DNA from: Lophium mytilinum
Lineage: Eukaryota; Ascomycota; Dothideomycetes; Mytilinidiales; Mytilinidiaceae
Direction: 5' to 3'
NCBI GenBank assembly: GCA_010093605.1
Contig: MU004183.1
Span: forward strand, 2,655,436-2,719,435
DNA length: 64,000 nucleotides
Part shown: piece by piece, positions 49,801-58,571 of the stretch
How positions within the stretch are numbered: position 1 is the stretch's first letter
How the letters are laid out: each line of letters starts with the position of its first letter
Position numbers and translations under genes: made by a program
Notes under the pieces: model-generated
What the model was told of the DNA's origin: nothing
Databases searched by the model: none
The model's input: the letters and a program-made list of their open reading frames with translations, nothing else

Positions 49801-50652
49801 GGAAGTATTAAGTCCCGTAATGGATTTAACGCGGGTAGATTAGTATTATAACGGAGACATATTAGGTAAGAGAATACTATAAATAGGTAGTATTCTTAGA
49901 TATTTAGGGTCGCGCGACTAAAGGTTAGATTTAGAAACAGTGTTATAATATGCCGTAGCTTTAGGGGTGTTAATAGTAACGCCTTAATAGGCTGTCTCGA
50001 GCTAATTAACTTCGTCGTCTGCGTTATTGCTAAACTGTCGTTCCTCCTCTTATTAGTTATATTCATCGGCCGAATTAAAGTTAGAGAAAGAATCCTTACT
50101 ATAGGCGGCAGTTATATTATTAAGGCCGGTAGTAGTATCCTTAAGTCCTTTAGGTAAATTAAAGTCGCCCGGTATATAGCTACTAACGCGGGAGAGTAGA
50201 AGTATGGTTTCCTCTACTATAGTTGCTGCTAGAGGGGCTAAGGTAATTAGTAGGGGCTTGCCTATAGTACTAAACTTAGTCTAATAATATTACAGATTAG
50301 CGGGTGTTACTAGAGGAGCTGGTCCAATAAATAGAACTAATTAAGAAGTGGCAGCTAGTGTCTATAACTAGGATTAAGTCGCGCCTTAGAAGGGTGGAAT
50401 TAATAGTTAAATAAGAGAAGGCTGTAGGCCATAATTAATCTATATTATATTATTATTATTATCTCCTATAAGAAGGTGCTATAGATTTAGGGCGCCTTCT
50501 TAATGTAACATAATGCTAATGCGGCGGGGGTTAATAGGAATGCTATTGGCGTCGCTAAATAGGCGTCTAGTAGTGGAGCGTCCACTAGAGACCGAGTTGC
50601 TAAACTGTAGGGCTTTAGCGCGGTTAAAAGTATAGCGGTTAGAGTTAGCCAT
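43825..50652 (-). pseudogene. RIP-mutated gag-pol polyprotein of the Gypsy element
   Basis: Starts with MANSNRYTFNRAKALQF at 50652. At 48165-48235 is a zinc-knuckle-like segment in which the first Cys has become Tyr (RYFGC then KKNHRASNPKC). Protease flank YNIILSMGWL lies at 47531-47575. RT spans about 46050-46700, with [25 protein letters not shown] and YLNNILIFS, where both catalytic Asp read as Asn. RNase H follows at 45.6-46.0 kb and the integrase core at 44.3-45.1 kb, with SIISNRG near its second acidic residue. At 43825-43937 is a chromodomain-like YKIKFIGWDNKP. Gln and Trp codons are frequently TAA or TAG. Frame is otherwise well kept. Confidence 0.88.
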
Positions 50653-51428
50653 GCAAGGAGGTAAAAAAGTTAGTGTAGGAGGAAGAAAACTTAAAGGGGC
50701 GAGGTGTTGAATTTATATATGAGCCGTTGACAAATTTTAGTTATTTACTACGAGCACCGGCGGCGTAGAAGGCTTAAGAAACTAGCGCCTATTACAGTTA
50801 GTCGCGGCGTTATTAGAGGAGCTGTAGTAAATAATAATATTAGGTGGTCTATTTATAAAACGGGTAGTATATAGAAAATAGGTAGTCTATAGATATTTAT
50901 TCTATAACGCTAAGCATGCATATAGGCTAGCTGTTATTAATACTAAGCTTTCTAGGTGTTAGTCTCCATGTGGGCATAGCAATTAATTAGTAACACTAGG
51001 CGCGCGCACGCGCTATTATTAATACTAAGCTTTCCGGGCATTAGTCTCTATACGGTAATAGCAAAGTAGATAAAAGAAAGAGTTGCAGAGCCGTTAAAGT
51101 AATAGACAAGAATTAGTAAGAACTTTCTAGAGTGCTGCTACTACCCCTCTATTATGGGGGCTTATTATAAGCGCTGCCATAGTTATAAGGTCTATTATCC
51201 AGCTTTGCGCACAATAGCTAGATTACTTTATTAGGGGCCCGCGGCGCTGCTAATAGGTGTACTACATTATTAAGTATAGTCTTTATTAGGGGTCCGCGAC
51301 GCTGCTAATAGTCGCTATATTAGTAGGTATAAGTATACTACAGCTTATTATAAGAGCGCACTCTATTACGGAAAATTTTCTAGGGGTTGCTTCTGTCGCT
51401 CCCGGAAGCTAGGAGGGTATTTATCTTA

Positions 51429-51619
51429 TATTAGGGCTCAAGGTTGGAACATTAGATTAAATAGTATTAATATTAACAAAAGATAAATATAAGAGAGAAA
51501 GAGGTTCCTAGGACGGACATTATAATAATCTAAAGGGCGGAGTAACGTTTGCCCGTTCCGCAGAGCCTCCATTACATAACCTCTAGTTACGTGTTATGCG
51601 CAATTATATGGCCATAACA
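51429..51619 (-). repeat. 5' LTR of the minus-strand Gypsy element
   Basis: 191 bp, paired with 43068-43258. On the minus strand it starts TGTTATGGCC. It retains more CpA/TpG than its partner, so the two LTRs were mutated to different degrees. Confidence 0.92.
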
Positions 51620-51624
51620 ACTAT

Positions 51625-52080
51625 AAGGTAGCCTAACTAAGCTAATATATTAAAGAACGGGCTTAAGGGGGGGCAGTTAACCTTAGTATAGACGTAGTTG
51701 CAAAGAAAGTATAGAATATAACCTAGGGAAGCCCAGGAAAGTTAAAGATAATAATAATAGAGGATAATATTATAGGCCCTAGGGGTTAAGTTAATCTAAA
51801 ATATATCTAGCTTAGATTTAAGCACTATACACTAAATAGCCCAAGGGCTTATTTAGGTAGGATTCTAATAATTAAAGAATTCCGGAATTATTTAGCAATA
51901 TAGAAGAAGCAAGAGGGGGATATAAGTAGTTAGTTATTAGATAAAGAGTATAAGTATAAAGAGAGTTTAGGTAACTATAGCTTAGAAATAGAGGACTTAG
52001 AGGACTCAGGGCAAGAGGCCTAGAAGAATAAGGCTTAAGTAGAAGAGTTTTAAGGAGCATATAGATTTAAGTATTAATAG
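51625..52080 (+). pseudogene. Unidentified large fossil ORF, 3' portion
   Basis: When one copy of the 5-bp target duplication and the retrotransposon are set aside, the plus-strand frame ending at 43067 continues at 51625 with no shift. It runs about 150 codons to near 52078. The end is acidic and Lys-rich (LEIEDLEDSGQEAQKNK). Stops inside it are TAA or TAG only. No family recognised. Confidence 0.45.
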
Positions 52081-52154
52081 GTAGACTAGTAGGGGCAGCG
52101 TTATAAAGAAGAATTATTAATAAGGAAGATAGTAAAGTAATTAGTATAAGATAT

Positions 52155-52191
52155 AAAGGGCGTTAGTAGAAAGGCTTTTAGCTAGGCTCTT
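52155..52191. repeat. Near-palindromic 39-bp-family element
   Basis: Left arm AAAGGGCGTTAGTAGAAAG, centre G; the right arm is decayed (TAGCTAGGCTCTTA). Confidence 0.75.
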
Positions 52192-52280
52192 ATATAGTAC
52201 GCAAATACTTATCTAGTAGGTGCGTAGCGGTAATATATATAAGAAGAGAGGCAATAATAGGCGTGCTTAATATAAGTAGT

Positions 52281-52319
52281 AAAGGGCCCTAGTAGAAAGG
52301 CTTTCTAGCAAGACCCTTA
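52281..52319. repeat. Near-palindromic 39-bp-family element
   Basis: Left arm AAAGGGCCCTAGTAGAAAG is a consensus match; centre G, right arm CTTTCTAGCAAGACCCTTA. Confidence 0.85.
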
Positions 52320-52932
52320 TACTATAGGCAAATAGTTATATAATAACGCGCAATGTTCTATTAACCTATCTTAGCATAGTGCTATATTACTAGAACTAGG
52401 TAATATATAGTGTAGTATTGCAGATTAACCGTAAACGCTTACATATTAGTAAAATTAAGTAAAACGCCGATATATTTACACCTATAATATTTTAACCTTA
52501 TATAATACACAGCTATTATATTAACCTTAAGAGTTAACTTAAGCAGTTTACTGTTAAAGGCTTAGCGTCTTAGCGGCCAGCGGCTATTAGCCCGGCCGCC
52601 TATAAACTTATCCGCTACCTAGTAGCTTTAACTTTCTTACTTCTATACTAATCTCTCCTTCTATACTACTGCACCCCTATTACTTCTACTTATCTAGCTA
52701 CCTGCAGAACGGTTGCGCGCTAGTTTCTTACTTGCTAGACAATAGTTAGCAGCTTTCTAGCTACGTTAGAGCCGCAATTAGCTTATTTTAGGTGTGTTTT
52801 TAGCTAGCGGTTAAGCCTTTTAGTAAGTTTACTATCTAGTAGATAAAATCAAGTTACGTTATAGCTAATTCTGCTAATAGGTTTATTCCATCGCAATTTC
52901 TCTAAGAGTAGAGTAAGGTAAGCGTATTATAA

Positions 52933-52969
52933 GGATTATTATAGGAAGGCTTTCTACTAGAGCCCTTTA
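52933..52969. repeat. Near-palindromic 39-bp-family element
   Basis: Left arm decayed; core GGAAGGCTTTCTACTAGAGC followed by CCTTTA. Confidence 0.75.
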
Positions 52970-53062
52970 CTAGTCTTAGTAGATTAGTCTACCTTAATTT
53001 TAAAGATGCGGCGGCAGGAAATATTAAGAAAATAATAATACTAAAAATACCCGGCATAGTAT

Positions 53063-53101
53063 AAAGGGTCTTAGTAGAAAGCCTTTCTACTAGGGCCCTT
53101 T
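53063..53101. repeat. Near-palindromic 39-bp-family element (one of the best copies)
   Basis: AAAGGGTCTTAGTAGAAAG, centre C, then CTTTCTACTAGGGCCCTTT. The arms pair at all but two positions. Confidence 0.9.
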
Positions 53102-54084
53102 ACCTGCCTCTATTCTTCTATTATTTAAAATAAGCTAATACATTAATAGGCTAGCTATAAATACCTTAAGTAATAGGGACCCTAGTAAAGTAGTAGTAAA
53201 GGTTGCATCCCTATATATATTACCTGCAACTAACCTAGTAGATAGCTATAAGAAATAATCTACTTCTTCTAAAGTACTAGAAGATCTAAATTCTACCTTC
53301 CTACTAGTTACTAAATTAGGGGTTAATACCTATAGCGATTTAAAGCGCAATTAGCCGGCCACTATAATAGATCTAGAGACGCTTACATTAGTAAATAGCA
53401 AAGTAGTTTATCTAGATAGTAATAACTATAGTAATAACTCTAATGTCCCTAAGAACTCTAATAAAAAGTAAGAGAAGATTTAAGCGCTAGTTACTAGCAG
53501 TAGGAGAGATAAAGAGTTAGAGAAGTTATAGGCCTTAGTAAACACGCTGTATACTAGTAGAATAAAGTTAGCTAAGCTTTATAGTTAAATAAAAGCAGAA
53601 CTTAAAGTAATTCTAGCTAAGCCTAATTTCTAAGCAATTTAGAATAAGTATAAGGATAGGTATTTAGACCTAAAGCGCGCTATATATAGTTAGGATTAAG
53701 AGGCCAGTTTTACTACTATCCTAAACGCTTTTAAGACTAGCGAGTTATATAATCTACAGCAATATACTACTCCTTAGCCTAAGATAGATAACTATAAACC
53801 CGTAGATTAGGCAGCTTAATTTATTAGTTAATACTTTAATTACTACTAGAAGCGGTTTAGTAGGTTTTTATATAACCGCGCTAATATTACTAATAATAAA
53901 GCGCTTAGAATCTTCTTTAAATTAAAGAAAAATATAGAATTTAAGAGTAGCCCGTTTTAAGCCAGTAGAACCGCCTATACTAAGAACTAAATTAAGATAT
54001 AGAATGTTCTTTAAAAAACAAAGCTTAGTCTAGCACCGGCACCTAAGACCCCGGCCAAAACCATTACTTATAGCAGTAAGAATA

Positions 54085-54114
54085 TTAACAGGAAGCCTTT
54101 CTATTAAGGCCCTT
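54085..54114. repeat. Near-palindromic 39-bp-family element inside the SNF2 frame
   Basis: AACAGGAAGCCTTTCTATTA then AGGCCCTT. Read in the helicase frame it gives NRKPFY then GPS. Confidence 0.75.
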
Positions 54115-54769
54115 CTAGGCCTCCCTATTAGCAGTCGCCCTCTTATTTTACTAAGGAGGAACTCGCGGCCATTAATATAGAGGTTAACGTAGACAACCCT
54201 ATCTAGGGGTTATCTAAAGAGGAAATTGCTGCAAACCTAGTTAATAAGGAGAAAGGCAATATTAATATTACTAGCGCTAAGTACATTACCGGCACTATAA
54301 AATAGGAGCTTAAGTTAGTAATTACGCATGCTAAGCACACTAGAGTAATAATTAACCGGAACTTGTTAAAGTTTCAATATAACGCATATTAGGTAATTAG
54401 ATAGATAGCAGGAGATTTTATATATACCGTTAAATAGCACCTAAATATGCGCGCTGCAGATCTAAATAAGGATAAGTACGCTAATCTAGACGGTATTAAA
54501 CATGCCTAAAATATAAAGGCTAATATAAGGGCTACTACTATTAATGTAAAGGATATTATCCCCTTTACTATACTAACCGCGGCAGATCTTACAACGTAGA
54601 GTATACTCCGCCTTCTAATAACTAATAAAGCCTATTAGCTAGATAACCTTAAAGAAGCAATAAAGGCCCTACATATTTATAACTATTAGGAACCCCGCCT
54701 TATTATAATAAATAGCAATATTTACTTAAGGTAGTAGTAGATTACCGGGGCTTACTATATATACTATAT

Positions 54770-54800
54770 TATATAGAAAGGCTTTCTTAGTAGGGCTTTA
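54770..54800. repeat. Near-palindromic 39-bp-family element directly before helicase motif I
   Basis: TAGAAAGGCTTTCTTAGTAG followed by GGCTTTA; centre G orientation. It ends at the base before the motif I segment. Confidence 0.7.
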
Positions 54801-54874
54801 ATTATAGATAAGGTTAGTATTAGAAAGACATTTTTAATAGCTACCCTTATTAGATATATAAGTAATTTCTCTTT

Positions 54875-54911
54875 AAAGGGTGTTAATAGAAAGCCTTTCT
54901 ACTACCCCCCT
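54875..54911. repeat. Near-palindromic 39-bp-family element inside the SNF2 frame
   Basis: AAAGGGTGTTAATAGAAAG, centre C, CTTTCTACTACCCCCC. Motif I before it and motif II after it share one frame, so it does not disturb reading. Confidence 0.85.
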
Positions 54912-55688
54912 AATAGTTTCTCTTAGCATCTACTAATTTAATTATAGCTTATTGCTAAGCGCCAGCGCAAAGTTGCAGATAAGAAAGACCCCGGGCCGGC
55001 AAAGCCCTTTCTTTTTCTTATGCCTCCCGTTTTAGTACACTAAATAGCGAATAAACTTGCAAAGTTTAGTTCTAAACTTAAGCTCTATATCTATTTATTA
55101 AAGGGCTAAGTTACTTTCTATAGCACTACGTTTCTATATAACACCTTAACTAGGGACTATCCCTTATTTAATACTAAAAACGAGGCGAATACTAAGAGTA
55201 TTATAATCGCTAGCTATTAGGTAATAGCCGGTTAGTATAGTCCCCAGCCCGCATTAAAGTAGTATAGCGATAATAATCTTACTAAGCTAAAGAACTAGGT
55301 TAAATATTACCTAAGCTCTACCTAGCCCGGTCTTTTAAGTAGCTATTTTAACGTCTAATTTATAGATAAGTACTAGCTTATTAAAAGCAACTAAGTAAAC
55401 CTCTACCTAACCGCGTTATAGCTTTACTTAGACTTTACTATACTCTATAGTAGGACCCCGCTATATATAGGCATTACTAATATACCTACTTATATATCTT
55501 TTATAGAACTAAGAGATAAGCATCTATAATTCCGCACGTACCGCTTAAAACCCGGTAAAGCTAAGTTTATTCCAGGTACTAATAATCCGTTTAAGCTTTC
55601 TAATAACTATTTAGGTATAATTTTCTAGTATACACGCAAGGCTTTTAAAAATTTTATTCTACCTTTATTTAACCCGTAAGTTATTACA

Positions 55689-55727
55689 TAAAGGGCCCTA
55701 GCAGAAAGGCTTCTAGCCAGGGCCCTT
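55689..55727. repeat. Near-palindromic 39-bp-family element
   Basis: AAAGGGCCCTAGCAGAAAG, centre G, CTTCTAGCCAGGGCCCTTA. It keeps CAG and CCAG that other copies show as TAG, which helps infer the unmutated form. Confidence 0.85.
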
Positions 55728-57187
55728 ATCTCTCCTCTTATTTACTTTAATTTTCTAACATTTCTCTAGGATTATATAGGGGCTTTATTTACGCTTAATT
55801 TTTAGTAAGTGCATAATTGCTTACTTATACCCTTCTACATGCCTAAATAATTCTACTAATCCTGCTACCCGAATTAGAGGATTACTTCCGCGGTTAGTTA
55901 CGCGAGTAATTAAGCTATAGCCTATAAAACTAGGCCATATTATCTATACTAATAAATCGCTAAGCTACCTTAAGTTATTAATAGTTCCTACTAAGAACTG
56001 CGTAGGCTAGCGCACCTATACATTTAACGCATGCTCCGTGCATGCTCTTAACCTTATAAGTACTGCGCTATTTTTAGTCTACTCTAAGCGCGCTATAATA
56101 GCATATCTGCAAGAGGAGGTCTTAAATTTAGAGGGCAACAAGATTAAGAACAGCCCGAAAATTATTCCTCTTAAGAATAATGGCGGTTACTAGTTACAGG
56201 AAATAGACATTTTGCGAGGCATAATAAAGTAAATTGCCCGGAATAAGAATGTCTAAACTAACTCTAATTAGAAAGACTTTAAAGTAAAGTCCGCATTCTT
56301 TTATTATATTATCGCCCTTTTTATCTATAATGCCCCTAAAGTAGCTGCACTACTATACTATTTAGCTAACAACGTTATTAAGCGTATAGAGAAGGTTATT
56401 ATCTAGACTAACTACCTAGATAAGTAAATAATTCTCGCTAAGATTATTAACTATTACAAAATAGATGCTTATATATTAGCCTCCAATCTCTCTACTACTA
56501 ACCGGGACAACCTTATCTTAGTATTTAACAACCCTAACTCTAAAGTAAAGATCCTTATTACTAGTTACTAGGCTAATAGAGCTAGGCTTAATCTATAGTC
56601 TACTTACTATAATATATATCTTTTTAACCCTACAGGCTCTATTTAGATTAAGGAGCAGGCGATAGCGCGTTTATATAGAATTAGCTAGAAGTTTACTATT
56701 ATAGTAACCGCGTTCTTTATCTAGAACACATTTAATGCCTTTACTCTCTCGCGCCAGGTATAGATAGCGCTTCCTGGTCTTGCTACTGCGTTAAACACTA
56801 ACTAGATTAAGGTAGAGGGGACCTCTAAGAAAAAGCTAACCCTAGATAGCTAGTATGCGTAGGTAACCTATAATAATAAGAGTATCGCACCCCGCCTTAT
56901 TACAGGTAAAATAGATATTTTAAATATGCTAGTGGAATTATATATTAAGCGCTTTAACTTCCTATAAGATATTCTTATATTTCTAATAACTCTTATATAA
57001 GGTAATATAACTTTTTAGTCTAGTAGGTTTAGCAATAAGTTCTAAAAAGAACAAGCGTACGAATTTACTAAATTAGAATTAGAAGAAGAGTAGAAGAAGG
57101 GTGCAAGTAGAGCGCCTAAGAAACCGCGTGTTAATAAGCCAGGTTTAAGGCTTAAGCGTTGTCCTGCAAGCAGTAAGTTCGCCCTTA

Positions 57188-57223
57188 TAGGTTCTAGCAG
57201 GAAGGCTTTCTACTAGAGCCCTA
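57188..57223. repeat. Near-palindromic 39-bp-family element
   Basis: TAGGTTCTAGCAGGAAGGC then TTTCTACTAGAGCCCTAC. Confidence 0.8.
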
Positions 57224-57439
57224 CTTACCTCTTTATAATTTGCTAATCTGTATTTTATAGTAAAAGCCACCCTAAAGCTAAAGCTAAAAACGCTAGAGTA
57301 ATAAAATAGTAAAGCTTTAAAGTAGAAGCGCAAAGCTAGTACTACACTAGCGGCTGCCGTTAAGAAGTGTAAGCCTAACCCTAAGTCTACTATTATAGTT
57401 AAAGACTTAGATTCTACTAAATCTAATATGCCTACCCCT

Positions 57440-57475
57440 ATAAAGAGCGCCACTAGAAAGGCTTATGCCCCTTTT
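57440..57475. repeat. Diverged 39-bp-family element (weak)
   Basis: TAAAGAGCGCCACTAGAAAG then GCTTATGCCCCTTTTA; spacing fits but the right arm is poor. Confidence 0.4.
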
Positions 57476-57642
57476 ATCTATTAATATAGGCCAGAGCATA
57501 ACCCTTTACATTAAGTACCCGCTATTTTTAGTAATATAAACGGCGACAACTCTTTTAGTAGGCTAAATAGTAATAACTCTAAAGGTAAAAAGTATAAGAA
57601 TAATACTTTATTCCTTATAAAGTATATAGATAAGAATTTATC

Positions 57643-57681
57643 CTAGGGCCTTTTTAGAAAGCCTTTCTACTAGGGCCCTTT
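57643..57681. repeat. Near-palindromic 39-bp-family element
   Basis: TAGGGCCTTTTTAGAAAG, centre C, CTTTCTACTAGGGCCCTTTA. The right arm is a perfect consensus match. Confidence 0.88.
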
Positions 57682-57729
57682 AGTATCGCCTATTATATTA
57701 CTTAAGTGCTAACTATTATAGCAGCTCCT

Positions 57730-58545
57730 ACTTCCGCCCGTTAACCCACTTTAACTCTACCTTCTAGCCCTCTTAGCACCTTTAATAGACGCCTTATTAG
57801 GACCCCTTCTATAGACCCCGTCCCGTCGCCTAATATATAGAAGAAGAGGTAGCGCAAAATATCTACTATCTCCTTACAGGATTCTATAGATAATCTAGTT
57901 TTTTATTTACTACTAAAAGCTAACATTAATATAGATAATAAGCAGAATAAGAAGAATATTAAAACCCCCGACGTTAATATAGAGAACGTCCTATCTAAGA
58001 CTAATAAGTAAAATAGGGGGTATCTTAATAATTACCTGGATTTTACTACTACGCTATCTAAAGTTGCCTTTAAGTGTAACAGCAACTATAGTAGTAACTT
58101 AGACAACCCGCCAGAATTTATAGAAGGGGCCTTGCAGCCAACCCTAAAGACTATATTCTCTAGCAATACTAATAAGGGTTAGAAGCACTAAGACGTAAAA
58201 AAGAAGCCCACTATAAAGAAGAATAAAGCGGCTAAGAAAGACTCTATATCTAAATCCCTTATATATTATCTATATAAGTATATAATAGAGAAAGAGATTA
58301 CTAAGTAGCGCCCTTAGCGCGAAAGGAAGGCTACTAAGAAGAAAGCTACCGCGCAGAAGTCTGCAAACTCTACTAGACCGAAAATAGACCTACGCAGGCG
58401 GAAGAATAATCCTAATATTAGCTAACCGCCCGCGGCATTAGGTGCAAATACTAACCCTAATAGTAAAGAGAATAGCAGTAAATTAAAGAGAACTAGCATA
58501 GCGCTAGAGAAGTCTAATAGTAAGGTATAACTAGTAGAGTCTTTA
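57730..58545 (+). pseudogene. Fossil Lys/Arg-rich coding segment downstream of the helicase
   Basis: A RIP-mutated frame with strongly basic composition, for example ERKATKKKATA and KIDLRRRKNN at about 58320-58410, following an Asn/Asp-rich stretch. It could be the nucleic-acid-binding tail of the SNF2-like protein or a separate gene. No family is recognised. Confidence 0.4.
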
Positions 58546-58571
58546 TAAGAAGGCTTTCTATAGGGGCCCTA
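58541..58571. repeat. Near-palindromic 39-bp-family element (shortened)
   Basis: TTATAAGAAGGCTTTCTATA followed by GGGGCCCTAG; the left outer arm is lost. Confidence 0.7.

Larger units (their letters stand above)
43068..51619 (-). mobile_element. Complete Gypsy-type LTR retrotransposon with chromodomain-like C-terminus
   Basis: 8552-bp element in minus orientation. LTRs of 191 bp lie at 43068-43258 and 51429-51619. The 5-bp target duplication actat stands directly outside both ends (43063-43067 and 51620-51624). A polypurine tract borders the 3' LTR. The internal region encodes gag with a zinc-knuckle-like motif, protease, RT, RNase H, integrase and a terminal chromodomain-like segment, in that order on the minus strand. 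This is the usual order for Ty3/Gypsy elements. Nonsense changes are RIP-type, so it is not autonomous now. It is inserted in the fossil ORF on either side. Confidence 0.93.
53960..57110 (+). pseudogene. Fossil SNF2-family helicase/ATPase gene (RIP-mutated)
   Basis: A plus-strand frame open except for TAA and TAG runs from about 53960 to 55730 and carries SNF2 N-domain signatures. Motif I is at 54801-54833, reading IIDKVSIRKTF with the Lys-Thr of the ATP loop kept. Motif Ia-like PFLFLMPPVLVH is near 55000. Motif II is at 55365-55373, where DEAH has become Asp-Lys-Tyr by TG-to-TA and CA-to-TA changes. TILYSRTPLY follows (motif III). All are in the same frame. The C-terminal helicase domain follows in another frame at about 56290-56760: KVII, ILITSYQANRARLNLQ and QAIARLYRISQKF, matching the SNF2 motifs V and VI. 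The domain order fits Rad5/Rad16-like proteins. An intron or indel must lie near 55.7-56.3 kb. Confidence 0.8.

Noticed and set aside
53960-57110. Telomere-linked RecQ helicase
   Set aside because: Motifs I to VI fit SNF2 proteins better; no RecQ-specific motif or zinc-binding domain was seen.
52155-58571. CRISPR array or tRNA-like explanation for the palindromic elements
   Set aside because: Spacing is irregular (about 0.1 to 1 kb), copies occur in both orientations, and this is a eukaryotic nuclear sequence.
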